In this document: positions 37,680 to 49,658 of the stretch, piece after piece
Layout: each line of letters opens with the position of its first letter
Position numbering within the stretch: position 1 is the stretch's first letter
Source: Siphonodentalium dalli
Taxonomy: Eukaryota > Mollusca > Scaphopoda > Gadilida > Siphonodentaliidae
NCBI GenBank assembly: GCA_032622095.1
Contig: CP136066.1
Coordinates: 61,100,609-61,164,608, forward strand
Reading direction: 5' to 3'
Length of the DNA stretch: 64,000 nucleotides
Notes under the pieces: generated by a model
Seen by the model: the letters and a program-made list of their open reading frames with translations, nothing else
Database searches by the model: none
What the model was told of the DNA's origin: nothing
Translations under genes and position numbers: made by a program

Positions 37680-38003
37680 TCATTCCATGACTGGAGCTTC
37701 CTGAAAGTTTGCGAAAACAATGTGCCAAAAAGTTCTCTACTTCTCTTATATATGCGAATCTCCCATTGGAAGACTCGCATTATTACAATAATACATTGGT
37801 CTAACAATATTTACCTTGACCCTGGAAGACTCGCATATATACAATAATACATTGGTCTAACAATATTTACCTTGACCCTGTAAACCAGTGTGTTCTCTTA
37901 TATATGTGAGGTTCCCTATGAGAGACTCGCATACATGTATATATGAAAATGTTCCACACAAGATCGCATATGCTGCACCAGCGCAACTCTCGTCATCAAA
38001 ATG
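37680..38003. mobile_element. Diverged TTAA-flanked MITE relative
   Basis: TTAA occurs at 37,676-37,679 and 38,004-38,007. The interior carries decayed copies of the TATATGCGAG palindrome and a tandem pair of about 58 bp ending ACATTGGTCTAACAATATTT. The left end resembles the 33.5-kb element (CCATGACTGGAGCTTCCTGA). Confidence 0.5.
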
Positions 38004-38007
38004 TTAA

Positions 38008-38708
38008 GTGATCTGAGTCTCCGAGCATGAGCTGTTGAAAAGGAACACGGATCAAAACACGATACTTGTCATATATATTTATGAATGTCTCTATACATAC
38101 TATTGGTGGTGAAAAATGCACGGCTACACTGATGTGTTTATAAAGTTATGTCCTGTTCTATACGTGCCGTCCGATCCGCGTAATGCAATGGGGTTCGCCA
38201 TACAACATAACAAAGACAACCACTCCAGTTAACGCTGCGCATTCGCGTGTATATATATATTTACTTCTAGCATTCATTCACTTGATATAGTTGTCGTAAA
38301 ACGGTCATTGAACACACATTGAATACATATCGGTAAATGGGTAGTAATTTCTATTATGACGCAGTCTTGCACAATGAGTCTAATAGTATACGTGTCCATT
38401 AACCCGTTACGTCTCCAACAGTCATCGACTCAATCGCACCGCGATCTAACCGTTACTGTTCAGTGACAAGTCAAATGAAAGGGCAGTGTATCGCCAATAA
38501 GACACACCTGATATATGTTTGCTGAACTGACCGATTTCTAGAATTTAAAAGGGTTTTGAATGTTGGTGTGGTTTTAACCTAAATCGATCTTGTGAGTGAA
38601 CCTTGTGAACCTCAAGTGTGATTATTGATTTTCTAATAGCTGATATAATTTCGAACAGCTCTCCTGAATCGTTTTGGAGAACACACGAAACGTCTTTTGT
38701 GACAGAGG
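38008..38708. other. No supported gene
   Basis: AT-rich sequence with no coding or structural signal that I can support. Confidence 0.5.
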
Positions 38709-38719
38709 ATGGCTGTGTC

Positions 38720-39060
38720 TACTACCCCCACCTCACACAACTTTGGTAAATTTCCAACAGTTGGAAATGTCATGCCTGACACAACATTAGTCGGAAAGTT
38801 GACACCAGATAGCGGTTGGAATTGTTCTTATTGTATACTTTTCCAACCATTTATTAGTGGGGAATTTGGGTATAAAATGGTCATCAGTTGGAAATTTTCC
38901 AACTTTAGGGTGTGTCAGGGTGGATATTTCCAGGGGCGGGGTACAAATGGAATTCTGCTAACCTGGGAGATTGGTGTCTGGTTCAAAGGTGATGAAGTTG
39001 GAAATTTTAAGGTGTACACTCCAAGGGAACCCTCTAGCCGCGTCCCAGAACTTGTATGTG
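38720..39060 (+). repeat. Dispersed repeat S, copy 1
   Basis: A stretch with repeated TTGGAAATT-type words and TGGTTCAAAGGTGATGAAG also occurs, shorter and diverged, at about 63,020-63,185. It opens a long frame (38,709-39,200) that runs straight into a MITE, so coding is unlikely. Confidence 0.45.
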
Positions 39061-39063
39061 GGG

Positions 39064-39291
39064 CCCTGTGCCAATGCATTCTCTTATATATGCGAGTCGA
39101 CCATAGGTCGCCTCGCATTTATAAGAGAATGCATTGGCTTAACACATTAAAAATTATAAAATTGTTAAAGAATGTAAGAAAAAATGATAAAAAGTGTTAA
39201 AAAATTTTTTTTTTAGGCCAATGCATTCTCTTATATATGCAAGGCGACCTATGGTCGACTCGCATATATAAGAGAATGCATTGGCACAGGG
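39064..39291. mobile_element. Palindrome-ended MITE M, compact copy
   Basis: It is bounded by CCCTGTGCCAATGCATTCTC and its reverse complement. Each end forms its own palindrome of about 75 bp centred on GTCGACCATAGGTCG or its inverse. The centre is about 75 bp of AT-rich DNA. Confidence 0.75.
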
Positions 39292-40545
39292 CATAACTGT
39301 AACTATCACAATGTGGTCAAGGAGCCGGTTCCAATGATATCCATATTTGTATGGTTCTATTGAGACAGGCCGAAGATATTTTATGCTGTTGAAGCTTTAT
39401 TTGGCCGGTTTTGGCCGGTTTGTTGGGTAAAGGGTTAATACAATTAATTGACTGATATTTCGACTATAGTCCTGCGACCCTAGAATAAGCTTTACTTTAT
39501 GTGTGTGCGATTGGGAGATGCAGCCCATATGCAATCACAGCACCACAACATTAGCTGCATGTACCGGTACATCAAAGGTTTATTTCCCAACTACTGGAAG
39601 TAACTGGGGCAAAAACCTGCATGTGTTTCTGCTCTACAGAGACTAATGGCGAAACGACTGCATTTAACGAAACAATATTTTAAATATGGAAATGTTATAG
39701 GACTAGATAGTACACGCATTTAACTGACAATCCAATAGATATAATATAATCCTACTATTTCGTGAATAAGAAGGAACATATAGTTACGAAAAACAGTAGA
39801 CAGATTACATATTAAGGCTTACGTGATTTCGGTCAATGATGACATTAATTATACTCACCGAGTTTAGTTGAATCAACATGCGTGTGGGCGACATTTTATT
39901 GATCTATCAGTTTAATTCTCATGAACCTACACATAACATAGGTATGGAGGTAATAACATTTAAATATATACAATATGTACATTGGCATGTGAATTTATGG
40001 ATAACAAAATTTAATGTTGTATTACATGGATTATTACAGAACCTCCATCGGTACATATATGTATAACACTTTGACATGTATATCAAGATTGTAAGTATAT
40101 ATATAAGAACATATAAATAAATATACATATTTATTATTATATATTAATAGCTATGTGTATGCGTATATCGGTACTGTTCTTGTACAACTTATGATATTTC
40201 TTGTTCTACCTATAACGGTTTTCTAGCTGAGTTATTCGGTTATTTCTCGATTTACGAGCTTAATAAATTAGCACAACTTGCGGAGATGTGTTACATTGTC
40301 GCCATTGAGTAAAACACTCATCAATATTGTATTAGGACGTCGGCCAGTTAACATTGGTAACAATCTGCGCCGGGCGTTGGCCATTTTTTTTGCACACGAG
40401 AAGGTTCATTTATATTCTGCAATAATTTGTACCCAAGGGATATATTTTTATGTTTTTAAACTGCGAGGTGTGAAAATATCGGTTCAGTGAACTGCGCGCA
40501 CAATTCTCGAATTTGGGATACGACAGACGTTCGATTAATAAACAA
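39292..40545. other. No supported gene
   Basis: AT-rich unique sequence. The open frames at 39,878-40,128 overlap on both strands and look like chance. Confidence 0.5.
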
Positions 40546-40548
40546 TAG

Positions 40549-41244
40549 GGAAAAGCGAAATGTTTGGACAGGGAGATGCTCCTTCAATATCGGGACAAAA
40601 CATCATCAGATCGAGTTCCCCTCGTGGTAAACTACCACCCACAGCTAGAAAAATTACGCACAATCACTACATCTCTGAATGGCATTATTACGAGCGACCT
40701 TCATCTCAGGAACGTGTTTAACGAAAGACCGGCTGTCGCCATGAGGTAACCACCCAACTTGAAGCGGAAATTAGTAACAAATAAGCTGCCATCTTCTGGT
40801 GGACAGTCACCCAATGGTACATTTCCATGTAACAGGCCGAGATGTGGGATGTGTGTATTAATTAACAAGGCCGATGTTCTTATGCGCAATGGGCGCGTGT
40901 TCCAGGATGTGGGCCAGTTCTCATGTGCCTCAAGTGGTGTTGTGTATATAATTATGTGCGCAAATTGTCCAGAAATGCATTACATTGGTGAAACAGGGCA
41001 AACTCTCTGCAAACGAGTGACGGGACATAGGCAGAACATCAACAACAGGGACTTGAACCTACCCATAGCAGAAAATTTCTGTCAACCACACCACACACCC
41101 GATGACATCCGCATCAAAGTAATAAGAGGTGGACTTTCGGACATGAAAGAGAGACGTGTGGCCGAATTACAATATATAGAACTGTTTGGAAGTTTTTATC
41201 GTGGCATTAATAAGGACCGTGGTTTCATGGCGAGTTGGTCATAA
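40549..41244 (+). pseudogene. 5'-truncated Penelope-like element: RT C-terminus plus GIY-YIG endonuclease
   Basis: One frame runs from 40,549 to a TAA at 41,242-41,244, interrupted by a single TAA at 40,746-40,748. The upstream part has the motif DRVPLVVNYHP followed by LRNVFNERPAVAMR, typical of the C-terminal end of Penelope-like reverse transcriptases. After the stop come PPNLKRKLV, then a cysteine cluster (CNRPRCGMC), then SGVVYIIMCANCPEMHYIGE, which matches the GIY-YIG core in its usual variant form. TGQTLCKRVTGHR, AENF, GGLSDMKERRVAELQYI and GINKDRGFM follow, as in full-length elements. The polymerase core upstream is missing, so the copy is dead. Taming as a stand-alone endonuclease is unlikely given the stop. 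Confidence 0.85.
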
Positions 41245-41379
41245 TTTACAATTTCTCCTTGGCCCAACTCTCATTATCTATTGTTACCCAATAGTAGAGT
41301 TTTACTTCGTAAATCATTGGGATTTAGAATTAACTGGTTAACCCCAAATTCGCGTTCGTAACGCCACAACGAACTGTTG

Positions 41380-41520
41380 CCCGCCCTGAATGAACTGTTG
41401 CCCGGTTTGCAATCACGGTCAGCTTTCGTGACGTCACGAGTGAACTGTTGCCCGACCCGAGCGAACTGTTGACTGGCTCCGAGCGAACTGTTGACTGGCC
41501 CGAACGAACTGTTACATGGT
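41380..41520. repeat. Short clustered repeat GAACTGTTG(C/A)C
   Basis: The word GAACTGTT occurs six times in about 140 bp, at irregular spacing of 20-60 bp, often as GAACTGTTGCCCG. It is also the innermost arm of the hairpin at 41,635-41,803. Confidence 0.7.
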
Positions 41521-41634
41521 TTGCAATTTCCGTGACGATTCGGCTATTTCCGGTTTCGTTTTTTAATTATACCGGATTTCCGCATTGTCACTGTCACCTG
41601 ATTATATACAAGTAAATGTATTGGGTAACAAAGA

Positions 41635-41803
41635 AATTATTTCATGTGTCTTTTGGGAACAGGCAAAACTGTTGTCCCTCGGTATCAGGAATGACTATCG
41701 AACTGTTGCCCTCGGCCTTCGGCCTTCGGCAACAGTTTGATAGTCATTCCTGATACCGAGGGACAACAGTTTTGCCTGTTCCCAAAAGACACATGAAATA
41801 ATT
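41635..41803. repeat. Near-perfect hairpin element 2
   Basis: The arms run from AATTATTTCATGTGTCTTTT to its reverse complement. They are about 75 bp each and almost without mismatch. The centre is CTCGGCCTTCGGCCTTCGG. The innermost arm is AACTGTTGCC. Confidence 0.9.
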
Positions 41804-43743
41804 GCTTAAAATATCCTCATAACGACCCCGCTCGGCGCGCTTGCGCGCCCGAGCTCGGGTCGTGTATAGGTAACAGATGGGCGCGCGTACTTGTGACGTC
41901 ACACATAAATTACAGTATACCGTGAAGGAGAAATTTTTATTCACACAATATTTTCGTGGAAAAATCACGTGACTTCCGGCAGTGGTTTCACAAAATCGCG
42001 GAAACAGCAATGAAATGAATTTACTACTTCACAACTTCCGATATGTGGCAATGGACAACTGAAGTATTTATTTATAAACAGTAAGTTGTTATGAATATGT
42101 CATGCAAAGGTTAATATTAGATCAGTTTCATTTGTTAGCTAAATGAAGGCAGTTACGGCGTCGTGACGTCAAAACGTCATTTGTCTCTGCGGGCCAGAAT
42201 CCAGACATGACTGGACGCATTGTGTCGTCTTCGCTTAATCGTAGCGACGTACATTGTTGTCTATAGCATTCACTATATAAATTACAATATAGAGGCTATT
42301 ATGATCAAAGGCCGATAGGCTATATTAAGGCATCATGTACTCATCGAAGTCCACTGGCATCCAAAACGATATGCACTAACAATCAAGCATTCGCGTCGCT
42401 GACATGCGTATAGGCCTAATATATAGGCCTATATGCATATAGTTCCACGACTATTTGCACGATCCTTTGCATTGTCCGTCTTCTTACTATTATGCCGGGG
42501 TCGTTCTTTATATGCCTTGCATATTATCATATTACATTGTATATACTGCATCTAAGCTACATGCGTTCCCATATACTCAAGCATTGACTTTTCGTCACAA
42601 CGCTACACATGTAGCTTCTATGTTTGGCTCATCTTTCACCTCTAAGTTTTCCCGCCACTTTTCATTTGGTGCCAAATTTTGTCAGGTAACGTTCGTTAAC
42701 GTCATAGTTACGCGATAAACAAGTTTGTCTGTATATCAATGTATAATTACAACTAATTTCGTTTTCGTCGAAATGCGGGCATTTGATTGGTCGAGAGGCT
42801 ACCGCGTGACCTGCGTCTATCAGTGCATAGAATTTGCAGTAGACGAGTCACATCGCGTAGTGACACTTTAAGAAAATTGGGCGAGTCTATAACCGTCGCC
42901 CCACACGACGTCCCCGGATGACGCGAAAGCGCGGAACGAGAATTCCATTAGAATTTCAGTGAAAAAACAACTCGAAAACTCAATGTTAGAAACATTGGAA
43001 CAAGTAGTCTATGTCTATATTCCATGTCTCTGCTTCTTATCTACACTATACTATACTTACGTCTGTTCATTTCAGCCGTATTCATGTTTTTGTAAAGCTC
43101 GATTGAACACTCAAAGTTCGTGCCGCGTTTTTTATTTGTCCAATTTTCGAAAAAGCGTCTATGACAACGTGTATAGTTACTGATGTGAACACAACTTATC
43201 ATAAATCAGACTGATCAACATGGCAAAATTTATTGGAAATAAATAATAATGTGTTACCCGATTACAACCCTTTTAACATTTTCCAGCTTTATTACAATGC
43301 TAATGACATGACATAAAATTTTGTCACGAGCACATTAGATATGATCAGGGCATTTGTTTACAAATTACATCGGCCATGATCGGACTGGAGTCTGGACTGG
43401 TCTGGAGTTAATAATTTTACCGGAGATCGCGGATTCGACTCTGTGTGTGTTGATAATTATTGGGTTGTTGTTGAGTCATTTTAAACGTAAATCGTAGCCA
43501 AACAAGTAATTCTTTTTATCATGGATTGTTCATTGCTGAAAATTGAAGTTGAAGCGTAAATATTTATTTTCTGAAAGTTTGCTTGACGAAGTTGCTCGTT
43601 GACAATTTCGGCCAATTTATTTTCGGCCCATCAACCAAAATTTTGAGATCGTCCAACGGAAAATCATGTTTTGGCAATTAATTTTCTGAGATGGATTAAT
43701 AGTAGATAGCTGAAAATAAAGTGTTATAGTTGTAATTATAAGC
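41804..43743. other. No supported gene
   Basis: It contains a small GC-rich hairpin at about 41,823-41,867 (ACGACCC arms) and TGACGTCA palindromes near 41,895, but I can tie neither to a promoter. Open frames at 42,455 and 42,959 show no domain. Confidence 0.5.
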
Positions 43744-43899
43744 CATCAACGTCGTTTTTCGGTTGATCTATGAGCGTATAGACCGATCAGTAGACGAATA
43801 ACGTACTTAGTATAATCCGCTTCGCGGAATTATGCAGTATGTTATTCGTCTACTGATAGGTCTATACGCTCATAGATCAACCGAAAAACGACGTTGATG
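43744..43899. repeat. Near-perfect hairpin element 3
   Basis: The arms run from CATCAACGTCGTTTTTCGG to its reverse complement, about 60 bp each, plus a shorter inner stem. The tip is TCCGCTTCGCGGA. Confidence 0.9.
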
Positions 43900-43971
43900 A
43901 CATATGTATTTTCAAATGATTGTTCATCCATGTACCCGACGAAGGCTGTATAGCCGAAAGCTAGTACGACA

Positions 43972-44062
43972 TTAAAGATTTGATGGGTCTTTAACTCGGT
44001 GTTATCATATTGATGAGAACTTCCTATAGACCAGACCCATACGGCTAAAGATATCAACACTA

Positions 44063-44101
<39 letters not shown>

Positions 44102-44247
44102 TTGATATCTTTAGCCGTATGGGTCTGAACTTCCTATAGACCAGACCCATACGGCTAAAGATATCAACACTACTAATATATATATATATCATATTGATGA
44201 GAACTTCCTATTAGACCAGACCCATACGGCTAAAGATATCAACACTA

Positions 44248-44304
<57 letters not shown>

Positions 44305-44470
44305 TTGATATCTTTAGCCGTATGGGTCTGGTCTAATAGGAAGTTCTCATCAATATGATATATATATATATATATTAGTAGTGTTGATATCTTTAGCCGT
44401 ATGGGTCTGGTCTAATAGGAAGTTCTCATCAATATGATAACACCGAGTTAAAGACCCATCAAATCTTTAA
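43972..44470. repeat. 499-bp nested palindrome with internal copies of a 50-bp stem
   Basis: The outer arms (TTAAAGATTTGATGGGTC at left, the reverse complement at right) enclose repeated inverted copies of a block containing GACCCATACGGCTAAAGA. The block occurs three times in one sense and three in the other, separated by (AT)n tracts at about 44,066-44,098 and 44,251-44,300. Confidence 0.9.
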
Positions 44471-47400
44471 ATTAAGTCTAACATAGTCGTACAAAACGAC
44501 GTACTTTATCGCACAGGGTTATAGATGCGTAAACTTAAACCAAAAATTGGGTACAAACATACTCATGTTTGATCACGAGATCTTTCACTCGTATATATCA
44601 CCACATCATACCGCATGACATTTCAGATAAGTAAGCTATACACTGATATTGCGAAGTACTTAGACGAAAATAAAACATAATTATAAAGTACAAGTATTTT
44701 GGCAGTATTGCTATTTAGTTAGCGAATGGGGATAATTTGAAGAGCAGAATCATAGGAACTATATCTTTGGCCGGGGGATGCGCGCAGTTATACTGCGTTA
44801 AACATTCTTTCCAATAATTTCTTTGCCAAAGACAGTCGCTTGTGTTGACAACCCTCCCTCCCTCCCTGTTTTTTGTTTTGGGACATACGTATTCGATTGA
44901 TGTCTCCCCCTTTTTGGCCTACATCTGTATAGGCGGTTATTGTGCCTCAAAAAATTGTCACCCACATGTTTGTATTGGTTACTACTACATTTATTGTATC
45001 GGCTTCCTGTAAATAATTATGATTTTCTAAACAGGTAGCTATAAAACGCATTCCAGTTGTTGTCTTTCACTCTAACCCTGTGGGATAAATATACTTTACA
45101 TATCAAATATTGTGCACCCTGCATGTACATGTATGTGTGTCAGTCGCTTTATATGTGTGATGTACATGCAGTAACTATATTCTAGTAAAATTTATGGTCT
45201 TCACTCTGCAGTATTTCAAAAAACATGCTATGACCATGCCTACATATACATGTACACTGACTCTAACACTATGATTGTCAGTTTATAATCTATGTTTGAG
45301 GAAAGTTACTATGTATTTTTCATTTATGTTGCATTTGTCAATATTAATGGGTCCCAGGAGCCCAGATGTTAGTAGTGCAGTACCCATTTAATTTTCACGA
45401 GACTGGCGGACTGCATGTCCATACTCCTAAATAAACATGACTCTTATCAGACCAAGACGGTATCGTGTAGGTTTTCAATAACCGTACTAGAATTATATTT
45501 AAAAAAGACTCAACCACTATTTTCCACTGCCCTATATGTCACAATATATTCATTTGGCAGTATTCATTCCAAGTTTAGTGGTGATGCCAATAAATTTGCT
45601 ATGATACTCAGGTAGAGCAAAGCGATCTGAACAAATCGAGGATAAGCCACTATGTGTAGAAAACATTAAAAAACATGTATATTGTGAAATATTTTAATAA
45701 TGGCTGCTGGTTGTTATAAACTGGCCATAATTGAGATGACTATTCCTGTTGTTTACCAAACATCAGCGTACACATTATTAAATATTTTGAAATATATTTG
45801 TTCTTGAATGTTTCATACAGACACTGACTTTTGCACAAATTGCTCGGATTAGCCAAACAATGCAAAAATAACCAACGTTATGTAAAATGATGGTACTCTT
45901 TCTTAACAGAATCGCTTTGACCTACAAACATCATAGCAATCCAACAGTACCCATCAGCATGATATAAAATTAGCAGGACCACTTAACCTGGGGTGGTATT
46001 GAAAATGAAAATATCTTTAAAATGGTAAGTTATGAGGGCTATTAGCTATTATGAAGAATTATGTTAGTGAAATTATAGACCCTCATCTTCTTCAACATGC
46101 AAGTGTTGCAACTATCATGGCCAATCAAAATTAATGTGGAACTGACATGCTCTTTCTACTATTGATTGAATAGTGATGATTCCATCATTTCCTAAATCTT
46201 TTTGTGAGATGAGTTGTCCTTTTGGAAGAATTGATTACTTCTGAAATATATACTGGTATATATGGTCATCTCTTATCTGATTACAACATGCTTTTGCACG
46301 GATGCAATATCCATTTAAAGATCGCAACATGTGGCTGCTGCATAAAGCAAACAGCTGGTCATTCTGGTAAAAGTGTTTAGCATGTTCCATAGCTTGGTCA
46401 TTTAAATCAGATCAGCTGTTAAATGTCGATAACAAATTTTGAAAACCAGTTTTGTTCAATCTGTACATTTCTGTTGATTAGAGCACAATCCTTACCTGAT
46501 TTTTGGTAAGCACACCAATTTCCAAGGCATGTTCAAAGTCGGGAAGGGCATATGTTGTGTGTCGGGGTCAACACATGCTCAGCGATTTCCAGCTAGTCCC
46601 ATTGTGTGTGGTCAATTGTGCTCTAAATCGGTCAGAGCATGCGGATAGTTCTTTACTAGAATAAATCTCATCTTCGACTCAATTGATTCCGGTAAAGAAC
46701 TATGCTCTATAACCCTTACTTATTAACATAAATTTCAAACTAAAATGCAATTCAACATTAGAATACCATAAAAGACATACTGTTCTCCTGTTAGCTATAG
46801 TTTAAATGAAATTCCATATTGCACTTATTTACAATGATATAACTGTGATATATGTCATCCAATATATTGCCATTTTGCCATCCATCTCATATCAAAGGCA
46901 GTGAAATCAATATAAAAAGGATGAGTTACTCATAAATACATGTATTTATTCATATTCATATCATATCATTAGCTACCCTTGTTTGCAGCAGTGTTTGCAC
47001 TACTAATCAATTACCTTAAAATTTATGATTTCATCAACATCTTGGTTATTGAGAAAATGCCAGTTTTTCATTATACGGCCAATATATTCCATCCAAAACC
47101 TTGTAGAGCACTCATGAGTGGAAGCCCAATGGTGCTGATACTTTAAAAATGAAAAAAAAATCTATACGTTGCACTATTTTAATTATTCTTGACTTTGCTC
47201 AATTTTTGCTAATTTTGAAGTCGGCCATTTTGGATTTTCAGGGTCAAGAGCTCCTTAAAGGTCAATCCCGTCCTATATTGCTATAGAAAATATAGGAAGT
47301 GATATATGTATGTGGCATTAATGCATATAAGTCATTAAAGTTCTAATTGGGGGCTCAACTTTGAGAAAAAAAGGGCTGAACCCCAAAACAGCACTATACA

Positions 47401-48040
47401 TTTCAAATATCTGAAAGTATACCCTGTATATGTATAATTCCGGCAGAAATGTGGAAATTACAGTAAGTAAGCACAATCATCCTCCAAATCATAAGACGAT
47501 TTGCCCAAAAGTTCCCCCAATTCTCCCAACAATTGCTCGACTTTTATGCTCGCAGATCGTCCGTGTTGTTGCAGCGCTCACAACCCCTTGCCCATGCAGC
47601 TACATGTATGTAAATACCGTAAACAATTAACGCGGCCGCAGAACTTACACCAGAGACGCATAAATATAACATGCTACTTCCACCAGCATCCAATACCGGT
47701 ATGATTCTAAACTAATTTATATAATTTTAGTCGCGAAAACGCTGTCTAAATGTCGATAATTGATCCGCAAGTCAGAACAAACACTTCACTAAATATAAAG
47801 TCATATGTTATCTTACGGCGTCATTACATGTATCTCCGATGTACCCCTTCAATATTTATATTTGGCCGCACTTATATTTTACAAGCAGGGTTACAGGGCG
47901 TTGCTCAGGTTAAAGTTCTGGGGAAATATTATGAGAATAGAGAGTATACAGTTGCTAAAATTTGTTATTATCCCAGCAATAAAAGTACTATTATAATCAA
48001 CATGTCTGTCCGTTGTCCATGAGTGTTTTCCGGATCATTA
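44471..48040. other. No supported gene
   Basis: About 3.6 kb of AT-rich sequence resembling intron or intergenic DNA. Frames of 60-90 codons (45,415; 47,430; 47,750) show no domain and fit chance. Confidence 0.5.
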
Positions 48041-48049
48041 CTTCAACAT

Positions 48050-48300
48050 TATTACATGAATCATAATTCCATGCGATTTGGTATGTGGTTGGCATTTGAA
48101 AACAAAACACGTGTCCAAATCGAATTTGGTCAAGGTCCGATGATATTTGACGGAGTTAACCCTATTTTTCGATTAGGAAAACCGGAGTTGTTTGGATTGT
48201 GAAGATGATAACGACAATTTCATAATGGAATTGAAGTAATGGCATTTCATGGTGTGTTTCATGTCATTCGAACTGGTATTTAAAATCTACTCGGACATAT
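48050..48300. repeat. Minisatellite Q unit (GACGGAGTT family)
   Basis: One diverged unit has ACACGTGTCCAAATCGAATT, GGTCAAGGTCCGATG and TTGACGGAGTTAACCC in order, the same order as in the block at 50,296-50,730. Confidence 0.6.
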
Positions 48301-48471
48301 GATGTGCATGGTCATATACAAACTTACAATACTTCAACATCGTATTTAAGATGTAAATTTAGATTTTTCGTTTATATTATATCTGTTGTCCATCAATTGT
48401 ATGTTTACACATATGAACTGAAATTGGAGTGGATAGTGATTGTATTACCATAATACTGTTGATCTAATTAA

Positions 48472-48945
48472 CGCTTTGAGTGCCAGGTCCGATTTTTGTA
48501 TCAACCCATATACCCTGTGCCAATGCATTCTCTTATATATGCGAGTCGACCATAGGTCGCCTCGCATATATAAGAGAATGCATTGGCCTAACAATTTTTC
48601 ATTTGTTATTATTTTTTACAATTTTAATAATTTTTTCTTATATTCTTTAACAGACTTATTTTGTAGGTTTAGTGCCAGGGAATATTAAGTTTTTCATGGG
48701 CATCACAATTATTACTATGAATACTTGGTGATAGTTTTGAGTTATAACATGCCCCTAAGGTTTTATCCAGTTTGTTTTTAATTTCGCTATAGCATGCTTA
48801 AGCATACCCAAAATAATTCAACCCAAACAAAATAAAAAATCTATAAAAAAAAACAATTTTTTTTTTATTCTTTTTATTTTTTTTAGGGCAGATTTTACAG
48901 ACCGTAAATTAGGGCCGATGAGATCGGCCCCTGGCACTGAAAGGG
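48472..48945. mobile_element. TTAA-flanked MITE carrying a nested palindrome
   Basis: TTAA lies on both sides (48,468-48,471 and 48,946-48,949). Inverted ends are CGCTTTGAGTGCCAGG and, on the opposite strand, CCCTTTCAGTGCCAGG. A TTAA target with CCCTTT ends fits piggyBac-type MITEs. Inside, at 48,513-48,595, is a perfect copy of the MITE M end palindrome. Confidence 0.75.
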
Positions 48946-48953
48946 TTAATAAC

Positions 48954-49096
48954 GAGGTTATTACTTGGTTAGTTGGATATCAGCCGAGACATATAAGCCC
49001 TCTGTAACTTCATATCAGCCTTCGGTCTCAGGCAAATATGAAGTTATCTCGGGCTGATATCTCGGCCGATATACACAACTAACCAAGTAATAACCT
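48954..49096. repeat. Near-perfect hairpin element 4
   Basis: The arms run from GAGGTTATTACTTGGTTAG to its reverse complement, with inner stems GATATCAGCC and TAACTTCATAT. The tip contains GCCTTCGGTCTC. It begins five bases after the TTAA element. Confidence 0.85.
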
Positions 49097-49430
49097 CTAA
49101 ATATGCGATGAAAAACTATGGTAGAAAAAAGCTCCCAATTTTCTGCTTGAAGCGAGACATTTCTGTCCTCTTGTGGCAACTTCTAGGGTAGAGAAATTCC
49201 ATAGATTTTACTTGTCACCATTTGAAAACAGTTTTAGTCTATAACTGAGCTGATCAGATTCAAAAGATAATGGGTATAGAGGCATGACTATTTGTTAAGT
49301 TATGTTGTACATGTGGTAGTTTTAGAATGAAGGTAATAATCATACAATATATAATAAGTGAATTTCAAACACTATGGATCACTTTAACCCTTTCTTTACT
49401 GAATACTCATTGACTAGTAGTTCCCCTAAC
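49097..49430. other. No supported gene
   Basis: AT-rich sequence without recognisable features. Confidence 0.5.
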
Positions 49431-49610
49431 CCTTTCATGAAAGGAGCTGCGGTAGTGCAGCATTAAATATCCTGTGCCAGTGCATTCTCGTATATATCCG
49501 AGTCTCACAGGAAGCCTCACATAAATATGAGAATGCACTGGCTTACATGGTCGAGGTAATATTGTTAGGCCATTGTATTTTCTTATTTATGGGAGACTGC
49601 ATTGGCACAG
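49431..49610. mobile_element. Decayed MITE fragment (CCCTTTCATGA end plus M-type palindrome)
   Basis: It starts AACCCTTTCATGAAAGGAGC like the 33.5-kb element, then TCCTGTGCCAGTGCATTCTC and a degraded palindrome, ending GACTGCATTGGCACAG. Confidence 0.5.
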
Positions 49611-49658
49611 AAGAAATATTCAACAGAATGTTTTTACATTTGGCACGTAGATCACATT

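Noticed and set aside
38709-39200. Plus-strand frame of 163 codons
   Set aside because: Its second half is the end palindrome of a MITE, and its first half is related to a dispersed repeat at 63 kb.
41820-41900. GC-rich hairpin and TGACGTCA palindromes as a possible promoter
   Set aside because: No gene start or coding exon lies nearby on either strand. Single palindromes of this size are weak evidence.
43842-44192. Minus-strand frame of 116 codons
   Set aside because: It lies inside a hairpin and a nested palindrome and includes AT-tract YIYIYI sequence.
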